From contig NZ_CANLQB010000001.1 of NCBI RefSeq assembly GCF_947493125.1, positions 434,001 through 498,000 on the forward strand: 64,000 nt of DNA, given 5' to 3'. Positions 1-9,791 of the stretch are shown here, in pieces. The position numbers were made by a program, and so were the translations under genes. Below the pieces are notes generated by a model. That model was given only the letters and a program-made list of their open reading frames with translations. It was not told the DNA's origin and did not search any database. Source of the stretch: an uncultured Roseobacter sp. (GTDB lineage: Bacteria; Pseudomonadota; Alphaproteobacteria; Rhodobacterales; Rhodobacteraceae). The stretch's first letter is position 1. Every line of letters begins with the position of its first letter.

Positions 1-90
1 TCTTTGAGCTGTTGTGCGTCCTGCCGGGCGTTGCGTATCGGTGAGGGTATGAACGCCTCCGGCGGGAGTATTTTCGGAAGGGTGAAACGC

Positions 91-486
91 ATGGTGCTTT
101 GGGCTCTGATCGGGGTGATCGTTGCGGCGATGGCCTATGTGCGGCTGGCGCCCATTGATCCGGCGCGCTGGCATCAGCCGGTGGAGCGGGGGGAGACCTC
201 CGATCTGGCAGGCGGTGCGGTGCGGGTGATCCCGGCGGAGGAGGGGACCCTGCAGGCCGTGGATCAGGTGATGCGGGCCCTGCCGCGCACGCAGGTGCTG
301 GCGGGATCGGTTACGGAGGGGCATATCACCTATGTGACGCGCTCGGCGGTCTTCGGATTTCCGGATATGACGACGGTGGAGCTGCGGGATGGCGAGATCC
401 GGATGTTTGCGCGGCTGCGGTTCGGAGCGTCAGATCTGGGCGTCAACCGCAAACGACTGGAAGGCGTGATCGCCGCCGTCCAGTGA
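91..486 (+). CDS. DUF1499 family membrane-anchored protein
   Basis: Small protein of 131 residues with one N-terminal membrane segment (about residues 2-20) followed by a DUF1499-like domain. The C-terminal stretch with SDLGVNRKR is the typical DUF1499 signature; the family has no established biochemical role. I chose the ATG at 91 because GGAAGGG lies 8 bases upstream; an ATG at 49 is also in frame but its purine-rich stretch is too close. The 3' end overlaps the convergent gene at 430-717 by 57 bases. Confidence 0.7.
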   Translation: MVLWALIGVIVAAMAYVRLAPIDPARWHQPVERGETSDLAGGAVRVIPAEEGTLQAVDQVMRALPRTQVLAGSVTEGHITYVTRSAVFGFPDMTTVELRDGEIRMFARLRFGASDLGVNRKRLEGVIAAVQ

Positions 487-717
487 CGACGACAGGCAGC
501 CTTCTTGCACTTCGCGCCACATCGGGACATTCAGCGACATCTGACATTGGGCCATGAACATCCGCCCGTCCACTTGCAGGCAGATGGTCTGACCGAGTTC
601 GATGCGGCCCCCGGATTTATCGGTACAGTAGCACTCGACCGTCTTGCCGCTGGGGCTGGTGACATCGGCGAGGCCGGGCAGGGCGGTGCAGATCAGAAGC
701 AGGCTTAGTCGTTTCAT
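430..717 (-). CDS. Small exported cysteine-containing protein, function unknown
   Basis: Protein of 95 residues with a clear signal peptide ([17 protein letters not shown]) and a short mature part holding four cysteines, including a CYC pair, and the segment [10 protein letters not shown]. From memory, similar small periplasmic proteins occur in other roseobacters, but I know of no function. It lies divergent from prfA and convergent with the DUF1499 gene, overlapping its 3' end. The combination of signal peptide and conserved-looking cysteines favours a real gene over a shadow. Confidence 0.6.
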   Translation of the reverse strand: MKRLSLLLICTALPGLADVTSPSGKTVECYCTDKSGGRIELGQTICLQVDGRMFMAQCQMSLNVPMWREVQEGCLSSSLDGGDHAFQSFAVDAQI

Positions 718-779
718 CGCGATACTTTAGCATGGCTGCGGGCCTTGACCAAAGCCTTTCAATATTGGACAGACGCAGA

Positions 780-1850
780 ATGATCCCTGTTCAGCAATTG
801 CATCAAATTACAGCACGGTTCGAGTATCTGGAGGCCGCCATGGCGGCAGGCGATGCGTCGGCGGATATTGCGGCGCTGGCGAAGGAGTATTCCGACCTGC
901 GGCCCGTGGTGGAACAGATCACGGCCTATCAGCGGCTGCTGAGCGATCTGGACGAGGCGCGGGAGATGCTGGCCGACCCGGATATGGCGGCGCTGGCCGA
1001 GGAGGAATTGCCGCGGCTGAAACAGGCGCTGCCCGAGGCGGAGGCGGCGCTGCAGCTGGCGCTGTTGCCGCGGGACAAGGCGGATGCGAAGCCGGCGATG
1101 CTGGAGATCCGGCCCGGGACGGGGGGCGATGAGGCGGCGCTCTTTGCCGGGGACCTGATGCGCATGTATCAGCGCTATGCCGAGGGCAAGGGGTGGACGT
1201 TTGACATCATCGAGCTGCAGGAGACCGAGCTGGGTGGGGTGAAGGAGATGGTGGCCCATATCAAGGGCCAGGACGTCTTTGCACGGCTGAAATTCGAAAG
1301 CGGGGTGCACCGGGTGCAGCGGGTGCCGAGCACCGAGAGCGGCGGGCGCATTCATACCTCGGCGGCGACGGTGGCGGTGCTGCCGGAAGCCGAGGATGTG
1401 GACATCCAGATTGACGCGAATGATCTGCGCATCGACACCATGCGCTCCTCCGGCGCGGGCGGGCAGCATGTGAACACCACCGACTCGGCGGTGCGGATCA
1501 CCCATTTGCCGACGGGCCTCGTGGTGACGAGTTCGGAGAAATCGCAGCACCGCAACCGTGAGATCGCGATGCAGGTGTTGAAGGCGCGGCTCTATGATCT
1601 GGAGCGCAGCCGGGTGGACAGTGAACGCTCGGCGGATCGGGCAGCGCAGGTGGGCTCGGGCGACCGGTCCGAGCGCATACGGACCTATAACTTCCCGCAG
1701 GGGCGGATGACGGATCATCGGATCAACCTCACGCTCTACCGCCTCGATGCGGTGATGCAGGGGGATTTGGATGAGATCGTGGACGCGCTGACCGCCGATG
1801 CGCAGGCGCGGCTGATGGCGGAGATGGGCCAGGAAGGGCTGGGCACGTGA
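780..1850 (+). CDS. prfA: Peptide chain release factor 1
   Basis: RF1 reads UAA and UAG in the ribosomal A site and triggers peptidyl-tRNA hydrolysis. The 356-residue product has the standard length, and the catalytic GGQ motif is at residues 227-229 (GAGGQHVN). The ATG at 780 gives the family-typical start [10 protein letters not shown]; an in-frame ATG at 732 would add 16 atypical residues. The stop overlaps the start of prmC, whose product methylates the GGQ glutamine, so the two are translationally coupled. Confidence 0.97.
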   Translation: MIPVQQLHQITARFEYLEAAMAAGDASADIAALAKEYSDLRPVVEQITAYQRLLSDLDEAREMLADPDMAALAEEELPRLKQALPEAEAALQLALLPRDKADAKPAMLEIRPGTGGDEAALFAGDLMRMYQRYAEGKGWTFDIIELQETELGGVKEMVAHIKGQDVFARLKFESGVHRVQRVPSTESGGRIHTSAATVAVLPEAEDVDIQIDANDLRIDTMRSSGAGGQHVNTTDSAVRITHLPTGLVVTSSEKSQHRNREIAMQVLKARLYDLERSRVDSERSADRAAQVGSGDRSERIRTYNFPQGRMTDHRINLTLYRLDAVMQGDLDEIVDALTADAQARLMAEMGQEGLGT

Positions 1851-2680
1851 CCGCCGCCGAAGCGATGGTGGCCGCCATGGCGCGGCTGCGCGCGGCGGGT
1901 GTGCCCGACCCGGCGCGGGATGCGCGGGTGCTGCTCGCCCATGCGGCCAAGGTGGACGCAGCGCGGGTGACGCTGATCGCGCCGGAAGACATCGCGCCGG
2001 AGATCGCGGAGCGCTATGACAATCTGGTTGCCTTGCGCGCCGTGCGGGTGCCGGTCTCCCAGCTGATCGGTGCGCGGGAGTTCTATGGCCGGTCCTTCGA
2101 GATCAGCCGCGATGTGCTCGACCCGCGCCCCGAAACCGAGGCGCTGGTCGAGGCGGCGCTGTCGGAGCCCTTTGACCAGGTTCTGGATCTCGGGACTGGC
2201 TCGGGGTGTATTCTGGTGACGCTGCTGGCCGAACGACCGCAGGCGCGGGGCGTTGGTGTGGATCTGTCGGAGGCCGCCTGCCTGCATGCAAGCGCCAATG
2301 CCGCGCGCCACGATGTGGCCGACCGCGCCCGCATCCTGCAATCGGACTGGTTCGAGGCCGTCGAGGGGCGCTATGACCTCATCGTGGCGAACCCCCCTTA
2401 CCTCGCGGCGGAGGAAATGGGCGCGGTCCAGCCCGAGTTGCGGGACCATGAACCGCGCCTTGCCCTGACCGATGAGCAGGACGGTTTGTCGGCCTACCGC
2501 GTCATCGCGGCACAATCACAAGGGTACCTGAGCGCGGCGGGTCGCGTTCTGGTTGAGATCGGCTGGCAGCAGGGGCAGGACGTCACGGCGATCTTCCGCG
2601 CGCAAGGCTGGGCGGAGGTGGCGATTCTCCCCGATCTTGGCGGGCGTGACCGGGTGGTTTCCGCCGCGAAACCGGGGTGA
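1847..2680 (+). CDS. prmC: Release factor glutamine N5-methyltransferase
   Basis: S-adenosylmethionine-dependent enzyme that methylates the GGQ glutamine of release factors. The 277-residue protein has an N-terminal helical domain, the SAM-binding motif DLGTGSG and the substrate-amide motif NPPY at residues 182-185. It starts with a GTG that overlaps the prfA stop codon (GTGA), the standard prfA-prmC arrangement. The next 224 bases hold no gene I can support. Confidence 0.96.
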   Translation: MTAAEAMVAAMARLRAAGVPDPARDARVLLAHAAKVDAARVTLIAPEDIAPEIAERYDNLVALRAVRVPVSQLIGAREFYGRSFEISRDVLDPRPETEALVEAALSEPFDQVLDLGTGSGCILVTLLAERPQARGVGVDLSEAACLHASANAARHDVADRARILQSDWFEAVEGRYDLIVANPPYLAAEEMGAVQPELRDHEPRLALTDEQDGLSAYRVIAAQSQGYLSAAGRVLVEIGWQQGQDVTAIFRAQGWAEVAILPDLGGRDRVVSAAKPG

Positions 2681-2904
2681 TATGGTCTGAAAACGCAGGA
2701 AAAAACCACAAATCTGTGTAAAAGTCACTCTTACCCCTTGCGACAAGGCGGGCCGCGTGCTTATTCAAAGATGTTGCAGCGGAGGATGCCTGTCCAAGGC
2801 GGCCCCGCGCGGCGTTAAGCCCAACATGTCGACACGCCGGATACCCCAACCTGACATCGCGTATCCGGCCATACGATCCACAGCACGAAGGCTGAGCGAG
2901 CTTC

Positions 2905-3447
2905 ATGAAATCATCGAGATCCCGGTCCCGCTCCAAGGGCAACCGTAACCGGTCACAAGGCAATCAGGGTGGGAATGTCGTCAACCGCGTGTTCGACAGC
3001 TCCGGCCCCGAGGGCAAGGTGCGCGGGACCCCGCAGCAGATCATCGAGAAGTACAACCAGCTCGCCCGCGACGCGCAGCTGAGCAACGATCGGGTCGCGG
3101 CGGAAAACTTCCAGCAGCACGCGGAGCATTACACGCGCCTGCTCTCGGAGGCGCAGCGTGAGATCGAGGCGCGCCGGGAAGAGCAGGAGCGGCAGAACCG
3201 CGAACGCCAGGCCGAGCGGGATCGCGAGCGCGCCGAACGCCAGGAGCGCGAGGCCAATCAGGCGGTCGACAAGGGCGCGCAACCCCAGCCGGATGTGGGG
3301 GAGCAGGATGGCGAGAGCAACCTGGTCGAGACCCCGGAGAGCCAGCCCAAGCCCAAGCGCGCCCCGCGCCGCAAGCCGCGACCGAAACCGGAAAAATCGG
3401 AGGCCGACCAGCCGGGCGGTGACGACGCGCCGAAGGCGGCGGAATAG
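2905..3447 (+). CDS. DUF4167 domain-containing protein
   Basis: Protein of 180 residues. It has a basic Ser/Arg/Lys-rich start, then the DUF4167 core (residues about 20-75, with VRGTPQQIIEKYNQLARDA), a long charged region rich in Glu, Arg and Gln likely to form a helix, and a Lys/Pro/Arg-rich tail. The family is common in alphaproteobacteria next to prmC and has no proven role; its composition suggests RNA or ribosome contact, which is inference. A strong terminator follows directly. Confidence 0.85.
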   Translation: MKSSRSRSRSKGNRNRSQGNQGGNVVNRVFDSSGPEGKVRGTPQQIIEKYNQLARDAQLSNDRVAAENFQQHAEHYTRLLSEAQREIEARREEQERQNRERQAERDRERAERQEREANQAVDKGAQPQPDVGEQDGESNLVETPESQPKPKRAPRRKPRPKPEKSEADQPGGDDAPKAAE

Positions 3448-3458
3448 AGACCGGATGA

Positions 3459-3479
3459 CCCCGCTGCGGCGGGGTTTTT
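3459..3479 (+). terminator. Rho-independent terminator after the DUF4167 gene
   Basis: A perfect 6-bp stem CCCCGC/GCGGGG with a four-base loop is followed by five T residues. It sits between two convergent genes and ends at the rsmA stop codon. Confidence 0.85.
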
Positions 3480-4321
3480 CATGTCTGGGCCACAGCGCGG
3501 GCGAGCGCGCAGAACCCCTCCAGAGAAATCTGCTCGGCCCGGTCGGTGGGTTTCAGTCCGGCGGCGATCAGCCGGTCCTCGATATCGGGTGCGACGCCTT
3601 TCAGCGCGGCGCGAAGCATCTTGCGGCGCTGGTTGAAGGCGGCGGCAACGACGCGGCTCAGCACATCCGCCTCTGCGGGAAACCGGGGTTCGGGCAGGGC
3701 TGTGAGATGCACGACGCTGCTGGAGACTTTGGGCGGCGGGGTGAAGGCCTCGGGCGGCAGTTGCATCGCAATCCGCGCCTCGGCGCGCCATTGCGCCAGA
3801 ATCGCGAGGCGGCCATAGGCCTTGCTGCCGGGCTGGGCCACGATCCGCTCGGCCACCTCACGCTGGAACATCAGTGTGAGGCTTTGCCAGAACGGCGGCC
3901 AGGCGGGCGGCGTGAGCCAGCGCACCAGCAGTTCGGTGCCCACGTTGTAGGGCAGGTTGGCCGCCACGCGGATGGGGGGCGTGAGATGCGCCGCCGGGTC
4001 GATCTCCAGCGCGTCACCCTCCAGCACGGTGAGGCGACCGGGGTAGGCGGCGGCGATCTCGGCCAGCGCAGGCCCGCAGCGCCGGTCCTTTTCGATGGCG
4101 AGCACGTGGCGCGCCCCTTCGGCCAGCAGCCCGCGTGTGAGCCCGCCCGGGCCCGGGCCGATTTCCAGCACGTCACATGCGGTCAGATCGCCGGCAGCGC
4201 GCGCGATCTTGGCGGTGAGGTTGAGATCGAGCAGGAAGTTCTGCCCCAGCGATTTGCGCGCCTGCAGATCATGGGTGCGGATGACCTCGCGCAGGGGGGG
4301 GAGGCTGTCGATGGTACCCAT
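3479..4321 (-). CDS. rsmA: 16S rRNA (adenine1518/1519-N6)-dimethyltransferase
   Basis: RsmA/KsgA dimethylates two adjacent adenines in the 3' hairpin of 16S rRNA during late 30S assembly. The 280-residue protein shows the SAM-binding motif [11 protein letters not shown] and the catalytic NLPY motif, preceded by the family start GQNFLLD. It is the last gene of the lptF-lptG-lptD-surA-pdxA-rsmA run, 34 bases after pdxA, the same pdxA-ksgA linkage seen in many proteobacteria. Confidence 0.95.
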   Translation of the reverse strand: MGTIDSLPPLREVIRTHDLQARKSLGQNFLLDLNLTAKIARAAGDLTACDVLEIGPGPGGLTRGLLAEGARHVLAIEKDRRCGPALAEIAAAYPGRLTVLEGDALEIDPAAHLTPPIRVAANLPYNVGTELLVRWLTPPAWPPFWQSLTLMFQREVAERIVAQPGSKAYGRLAILAQWRAEARIAMQLPPEAFTPPPKVSSSVVHLTALPEPRFPAEADVLSRVVAAAFNQRRKMLRAALKGVAPDIEDRLIAAGLKPTDRAEQISLEGFCALARAVAQT

Positions 4322-4355
4322 CTTCAGTGTTCCCCGAATATGCCCGCCGGAGGCG

Positions 4356-5330
4356 TCACCGGCTGGCCATCCGTGCCGCGAGCTTGATCGCCTCGATCAT
4401 GCTGGTGGGGTTCGCCGTGCCGGTGCCTGCGATGTCGAAGGCGGTGCCGTGATCGGGGGAGGTGCGGATGAACGGCAGGCCAAGGGTCACATTGACGCCG
4501 CGGTCGAAGTCGAGCGTCTTGATCGGGATCAGGGCCTGATCGTGATACATGGCCACCGCCGCGTCATAGCGGCGCCGGGCGGCGGCGTGAAACATGGTGT
4601 CCGCCGGCAGCGGGCCCGTCACGGCGACCCCCTCGCGGCGCATCTCTGTGAGCAGTTCTGTGATCCAGTCCCGCTCCTCCCGGCCCATGGTGCCGCCTTC
4701 GCCCGCATGCGGGTTGAGCCCGGCGACGGCGATGCGCGGTGCGGGGATGCCGAAGCGATCCGTCAGGTCGCGGGCGGTGATCTCGATGGTCTCACGCAGC
4801 AGCGCCGGCGTGAGTGTTGCCGGCACCTCCTTGAGCGCAATGTGGATGGTGGCGGGCACCACGCGCAACTGGTCGGAGGCGAGCATCATCACGGCGCGCC
4901 GCCCGCCGCCTGCGAGGGCCGCGAGGTATTCGGTATGGCCGGGGTAGGCAAAGCCCGCGCCCTCGATCAGCGCCTGCTTGTGAAGGGGCGCGGTGCAGAG
5001 CGCGCTGGCCGCGCCGGTCTCAACGAGATCAACGCAGGCGGCGATCACGTCGATCACCCCCTGCGCATGGGCGGGGTTTGGCGTGCCGGGCGTTGCGGGG
5101 CCGGGAAAGGCGTGGGCCAGCACCGGCAGCGCGCGGGCGGACCAGGCGTGCGCGGCGTCGGGGTGGTCGATGACCTCATGCGGCGTGCCGTCCGGCAGGT
5201 GCCGCGGATCGCCCATCCAGACCATGGGCACGGTCTCTTTCAAGTGGGCCCAGGCGCGGGCGGCGATCTCAGGGCCGATCCCTGCCGGTTCGCCGCAGCT
5301 GATGACGACCGGCGCGGGCCGGGCGCTCAT
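4356..5330 (-). CDS. pdxA: 4-hydroxythreonine-4-phosphate dehydrogenase
   Basis: NAD-dependent enzyme of the DXP-dependent pyridoxal phosphate pathway. It oxidises and decarboxylates 4-phosphohydroxy-threonine, and the product is used by PdxJ. The 324-residue protein has the PdxA start ([12 protein letters not shown]), metal-ligand segments around HTEYLA and YHDQALIP, and the C-terminal segment [14 protein letters not shown]. Its start overlaps the surA stop by four bases (ATGA), which indicates translational coupling. Confidence 0.95.
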   Translation of the reverse strand: MSARPAPVVISCGEPAGIGPEIAARAWAHLKETVPMVWMGDPRHLPDGTPHEVIDHPDAAHAWSARALPVLAHAFPGPATPGTPNPAHAQGVIDVIAACVDLVETGAASALCTAPLHKQALIEGAGFAYPGHTEYLAALAGGGRRAVMMLASDQLRVVPATIHIALKEVPATLTPALLRETIEITARDLTDRFGIPAPRIAVAGLNPHAGEGGTMGREERDWITELLTEMRREGVAVTGPLPADTMFHAAARRRYDAAVAMYHDQALIPIKTLDFDRGVNVTLGLPFIRTSPDHGTAFDIAGTGTANPTSMIEAIKLAARMASR

Positions 5331-6547
5331 GGCGTGACGATACGGGCGTCGGCACGCAGCTGGTCGAGCAGGCTGTCCGCATAGGCGTTGATCCGGGCGG
5401 AGCGCAGGGAGTTGGCCACGTCCACGCGCGCCACATCCTGATTTACCTCGGCGGTGCGCCCGCAGAGCATCAGAAACACCAGGGTTTCGCCGTTGGCGCG
5501 GGTGAGCGCGGTGGAGACTTCGCCCGGATCGAGCTTGCTGAGCTCAAGGGCGATGTCCTGCGGGATGTCGCCGGGGGCCTTGCTGCCGCGCTCCAGCACC
5601 TCTTCGGGCTGGCCCTGGGCGATGCCGTAGAGATCATCGCAGACATCGACTTCGGCGCGCACCCGCGCCGCTGCGGCAAGGCCAGCCGGCGAGCGTCCGC
5701 CGGGGATGTAGTAGGCGGCGTATTCGATGGCGGCGAAGCTCCGTGTGGGCGCGCCGGTCTCCTGAATATCGCGCAGCTGGAACAGCGCGATGGCGTTCGG
5801 GATCGGCAGCGGATCGGTCACCTCGCCCGGCGCCAGCGACAGCAGGATCGGACGCAGCACAGGCGGCAGGTTGGTCAGCTCCTGCCAGGGCAGACGGCCT
5901 CCGGCCTCGCGCGTGGCCGTGGCGGAGTATTCACGGGCGTAGTTGGAAAATTCCTCGGTGGACTGGCTGGTGGCGATCTCCTGCGCAAGCTCCTCGACCG
6001 CCGCCCGCCGTTCGGGCGGGGCGGGGATGATGATTTCGGAGACCAGGACGCGGATGCCGGTGGTGCCGCCGGTCGACCCCAAAGCGCGGTCGATCTCCGC
6101 CTCGCTGACCTGGACCCGTGCGCCAAAACGTGCCCGGATCAGGTCGCGCCAGGCGACGCCCACCTCGACGAAGTCGCGGAAGGTTTCTTCGGCCACGCCC
6201 CCTTCGGAGAGCCGCGATATGAATTCCTCCGCGCTGAGATTGGCCCGGCCAGCGAATTCCTCCATGCCCTGCTGCAGGCCTTCGGGGCTGAGTTCGAAGC
6301 CGGACGCGGCGACGGCCTGGGACTGAAGCCGCTCGTTCACCAGCGTTTCGATGACATCGGCGCGACCGGACCCGGGGGAGTTCAGCAGCCGCAGGAAGGC
6401 GGTGCGTTGCTCGATCTCGTATTCTGTGACCACGTCGTCGTTGACGAAGACCACCGGGTCGAACAGCCCCTGCGCCAGGGCCGGTGCCGCGAAGGCCAGC
6501 CCTGCGGCCAGGGCGAGGATGGTTTTCAGTCTGCTCACTGCTGTCAT
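5327..6547 (-). CDS. surA: SurA-type periplasmic chaperone / peptidyl-prolyl isomerase
   Basis: Periplasmic chaperone for outer-membrane proteins. The 406-residue product has a signal peptide ending near ALAQG, an N-terminal SurA chaperone region (about residues 28-150) and one parvulin-like region (about 165-270) that is diverged, as is usual in alphaproteobacteria. It lies 7 bases after lptD, its likely client, and upstream of pdxA, matching the imp-surA-pdxA-ksgA order of other proteobacteria. Confidence 0.92.
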   Translation of the reverse strand: MTAVSRLKTILALAAGLAFAAPALAQGLFDPVVFVNDDVVTEYEIEQRTAFLRLLNSPGSGRADVIETLVNERLQSQAVAASGFELSPEGLQQGMEEFAGRANLSAEEFISRLSEGGVAEETFRDFVEVGVAWRDLIRARFGARVQVSEAEIDRALGSTGGTTGIRVLVSEIIIPAPPERRAAVEELAQEIATSQSTEEFSNYAREYSATATREAGGRLPWQELTNLPPVLRPILLSLAPGEVTDPLPIPNAIALFQLRDIQETGAPTRSFAAIEYAAYYIPGGRSPAGLAAAARVRAEVDVCDDLYGIAQGQPEEVLERGSKAPGDIPQDIALELSKLDPGEVSTALTRANGETLVFLMLCGRTAEVNQDVARVDVANSLRSARINAYADSLLDQLRADARIVTP

Positions 6548-6554
6548 CTTTGAT

Positions 6555-8690
6555 CTACCCGCATGTTCTTGTGTAGGTCTCGGTACCCTTGCGGGCCGAG
6601 AAGCCCCGCAGTCCGATGGTTAAGCCCAAAGTGGTTGAGGGTTCAAGGCTTGAGGAGGTGGAGTAGCGCCGGTCGATGGAGAAGCCGACCGAGACGCATT
6701 CATTCTGATAGGTGACGCCGACGCCGGCGGTCGATGCGCGGCTGATGGAGATGTCATAGCGCCAGTCGGCGTTGGCGGTCCAGTGTTTGTCGACGCGGTA
6801 GGAGCCGTCGACGGCGATTTCGGCGATGCTCTGGTCGCGGTCTTCTCCCGGGTCGCTTTGCAGCCACAGGTAGCTGCCGCCGAGGGTGGTGCGCTGCCCG
6901 AAGTAATCTCCGCGGATCTCGGCTTTGGCGAAATCGAAATCCTCGTCAAACAGCGTGCGGGCGGTGAGCGTGAGCCCGTTCTGCCCGCTGATCTGCCCTG
7001 CGACCAGATAGTCGGAGGCGGTGCCGCCCAGTCCGGAGGTTTCGGTGAAGGCGGGGTCGGCATCCTGCCGCAGCACCTGGCCCAGCGTGAGCGAGGTGTC
7101 AAAACCGTCCGGGTCGAACCTGGCCCAGTTGACGCCGAGCGCGATGGTGCGCCCACGCTCGCGCCTGTCGGGCTCGGGAAAGCGCGAGAGCGAGGTGAGG
7201 TTGCCGCCATCGAATTCGACGCGGGTGCTCTCTTCGTTGGGCACGTCGATCTGGTCGCCGCCGACCCATCCGACCTGGAAAATCGGTTCGAGAAACTGGG
7301 TCACTCCGCCCGCACCGCTGCGCACCATCGGGTAGCGCAGGGCGACAGCGCCGCGCGGGCTGATCTGGGACTGGGTCTGCGGGACCGAACTGTCCTGCGT
7401 CACGTTGAAGAGATCCGTGGTCAGCCCGAGCGTCACATCGGCCCGGAGCCCGGCGCCGAGCGTCCAGCTGCGCAGCCAGTCCGCCTCGGCGCTGGCGCGC
7501 GAAACGTCGCGGCCCAGGATATCGTCATCGGAATAACGGTAGTGGCTGTGCGCATTCAGCGCCAGCCGCAATTCACCGCCGAGGCGTTGGGGGAAATAGC
7601 GCGCTTCATAGATGCCGTCGGCCACCAGCGTGGGCAATTCCGCGTTCACATCTTCCTCGCGCAGGGACTTGAAGGCGATGAGCCCGCCGGAGATGTATTC
7701 ATCGCGCCGCGCCCGGCTGATGGTGATGGCGCTGTCGAGCCGGTCCTTCCCGGAATAGTCGTATTGCGTGAGGTAGGAGTCGTCTGTTGTGACCTCGATG
7801 TCGAAGGTCAGCTTGAAGTCATTCTCCAGATCGAAACTGCCGTCGGCAAAGACGTAGCCGCGGGTGTCGCCGGGGCGCTCGTCGTCGCGGGAGATGGCGC
7901 CGTTGAATTCGATGCGACCCGTGCGGAAGGCCTGCCGGTAGCGCAGCTCCAGCGTGCGGGTGCCCGGCGCGATGTAGGGCGTCACCGTGAGGTCGCGGTC
8001 GGGCGCGATATTGATGAAATAGGGGATCTTGATCCCGAAGCCGAATTCCGTGTTCTGCCGGAAGCTTGGAAAGAGAAAGCCGGTGGCACGGTCCACGGTC
8101 GGGTCCGGCAGTCGCAATTGCGGAATGTAGAAGACCGGAATGTTGCGGATCAGGAACTGTGCGCCGTCGAAGTAAAGCTGGCGCTCCTCTTTGTCGTGCA
8201 CGACCCGCCTGGCCCGGATCTGCCAAAGCGGCGGGCTGCCGTCCTCGCAGATCTGGCAGGAGGTGACGGCGGTCTTGTAGAGCTGGCTGTAGCGGCCGTT
8301 GACCCGCTGGATCTGTACCGCGGCAAGCTGCAGCTGCTGGTTCAGCACCATGCGCGCGCCGCGCAGCAGGCCGGTGCGCAGCGTGCCGTCGAGCTCGGCC
8401 GCGGAGGCCAGCACGGTGATCCCCTCACCGTCTTCCATGGTGATCGGGCCCGTGATCGTGAGCGCGCCGGTGCTGCGGTCATAGCGGATCTCGGAGGCGG
8501 TGATCCGCGTGGTGCCCTGGAAGGCCTCCACATTGCCGCGGGCGATCAGCTCTCGATCATTGGCGATGAAGAGCTCATCGGCAATCAGCACCGCCGGGGC
8601 GGAGGCGTCATCCTGTGCGGCGGTCAGGGCGGGGGTGAGCAGGCCCAGGGGCCAGATCAGAAACAGGAGGGCGCGCAGCAGGGGTCTCAC
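6555..8690 (-). CDS. lptD: LPS-assembly outer-membrane protein LptD
   Basis: Outer-membrane beta-barrel that inserts lipopolysaccharide into the outer leaflet. The 711-residue protein has a signal peptide, an OstA/LptA-like N-terminal domain (about residues 30-140), and a long barrel with alternating aromatic strands. Cysteines in the CQIC segment and near the C-terminus (YTRTCG) could form the inter-domain disulfides known for LptD. It starts 3 bases after the lptG stop, placing the outer-membrane partner next to the inner-membrane permease pair. Confidence 0.95.
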   Translation of the reverse strand: MRPLLRALLFLIWPLGLLTPALTAAQDDASAPAVLIADELFIANDRELIARGNVEAFQGTTRITASEIRYDRSTGALTITGPITMEDGEGITVLASAAELDGTLRTGLLRGARMVLNQQLQLAAVQIQRVNGRYSQLYKTAVTSCQICEDGSPPLWQIRARRVVHDKEERQLYFDGAQFLIRNIPVFYIPQLRLPDPTVDRATGFLFPSFRQNTEFGFGIKIPYFINIAPDRDLTVTPYIAPGTRTLELRYRQAFRTGRIEFNGAISRDDERPGDTRGYVFADGSFDLENDFKLTFDIEVTTDDSYLTQYDYSGKDRLDSAITISRARRDEYISGGLIAFKSLREEDVNAELPTLVADGIYEARYFPQRLGGELRLALNAHSHYRYSDDDILGRDVSRASAEADWLRSWTLGAGLRADVTLGLTTDLFNVTQDSSVPQTQSQISPRGAVALRYPMVRSGAGGVTQFLEPIFQVGWVGGDQIDVPNEESTRVEFDGGNLTSLSRFPEPDRRERGRTIALGVNWARFDPDGFDTSLTLGQVLRQDADPAFTETSGLGGTASDYLVAGQISGQNGLTLTARTLFDEDFDFAKAEIRGDYFGQRTTLGGSYLWLQSDPGEDRDQSIAEIAVDGSYRVDKHWTANADWRYDISISRASTAGVGVTYQNECVSVGFSIDRRYSTSSSLEPSTTLGLTIGLRGFSARKGTETYTRTCG

Positions 8691-8693
8691 GTG

Positions 8694-9791
8694 TCAGCCG
8701 TCCTCGGCATGCAGCAGCAGGCCCAGGGCCAGCAGCACCGCGGCGACCGGAGGGGCCCAGGCCGCAAGGTAGATGGGGATCTGGCCGTTTTCACCCAGGA
8801 TCTGCGCAAAGCTACGAATGAAATACAATCCAAACCCCAAAAGCACCGCCGCGAGCACCGATATCCCGGTGCCCCCGAAGCGGGTATGCCGCATGGTGAA
8901 GGCGCTCGCAACAAGAACCATGGACATCAGGAACAGCGGGCGGGCAAGTTCCGATTGGAACCAGACGCGGTGCTGGCGCGAGGAAAACCCGGCCTGATCG
9001 AGTTGCGCGATGAATTCGGGAAGGCTCCAGATCGAGATCGCGCTGGGCCGTCCGAAACTGTCGCGAATGCGGTCGAGGGTGAGCGTCGTGGGGATGGTGT
9101 ATTCGGTGTGATACTCCGCGTTGGCCTCGGCGTTGGTGCCGGCCTGCAGCGGCCAGAGCTTGACGTTGCTCAGCACCCATCCGCCTGCCTCGAGCGTGGC
9201 ACTTTCGGCAGCGATCCGCTGTACGGGGCCGCCACCGGGCGCGTAGGAGAGGAAGGTCACATCGTAGAGCGTCGAGGCGTCGGCGTTCGACCGCCAGGCG
9301 CGGATCACCGTCTGCCCATCGGCGCCGCCCTGGCGCAGCCAGAGCCCTTCGCCGGAGATCGACAGGGTAGAGGCGCCGCCCGTGCGGTAGCTTTCGGAGA
9401 GCTCGCTGTAGCGTTTGGAGGTGCCGGCCACGATGGGGTTGAGCATGGTGACCGCAAGCCCTCCGATGATCAGTGCGACGACCACGGGCGCGATCAGGGC
9501 GCGCAGGGCCGAGCGGCCCGCGGCGCGTGTTGCCACCAGTTCGGAGGAGCGGGCGAGCCCCACGAACAGCACGATCGTAGCCAGGATCATGATCAGCGGC
9601 AGGATCTCGTTCACCGTCTCGGGCGCCTTGAGCAGGGTCAGCCCCACGATGCGCCCGAAGCTGACATCGAGATCGCTGAAATCGCCCGCCTGATCCACCA
9701 GGTCGATGAGCGCGACGAGTGAGAACAGCACGAGGGTCAGAACGAGGAAGCTCGTCAGAAAGCGCCGGGCGAAGTAGACATGCAGGATCAT
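8694..9791 (-). CDS. lptG: LPS export ABC transporter permease LptG
   Basis: Inner-membrane permease of the LptB2FG complex that extracts LPS from the inner membrane. The 365-residue protein has the YjgP/YjgQ family layout: three N-terminal membrane helices, a periplasmic beta-jellyroll domain and three C-terminal helices. I take the ATG at 9791 (MILHVYFARRFL), which overlaps the lptF stop by four bases; a longer in-frame reading into lptF adds 40 atypical residues. Confidence 0.95.
   Translation of the reverse strand: MILHVYFARRFLTSFLVLTLVLFSLVALIDLVDQAGDFSDLDVSFGRIVGLTLLKAPETVNEILPLIMILATIVLFVGLARSSELVATRAAGRSALRALIAPVVVALIIGGLAVTMLNPIVAGTSKRYSELSESYRTGGASTLSISGEGLWLRQGGADGQTVIRAWRSNADASTLYDVTFLSYAPGGGPVQRIAAESATLEAGGWVLSNVKLWPLQAGTNAEANAEYHTEYTIPTTLTLDRIRDSFGRPSAISIWSLPEFIAQLDQAGFSSRQHRVWFQSELARPLFLMSMVLVASAFTMRHTRFGGTGISVLAAVLLGFGLYFIRSFAQILGENGQIPIYLAAWAPPVAAVLLALGLLLHAEDG

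Noticed and set aside
6783-9722. Very long plus-strand open frame opposite lptD and lptG
   Set aside because: It is antisense to two certain genes, has Gly/Ala/Arg/Val-biased composition typical of the reverse strand of high-GC coding DNA, and shows no domain.
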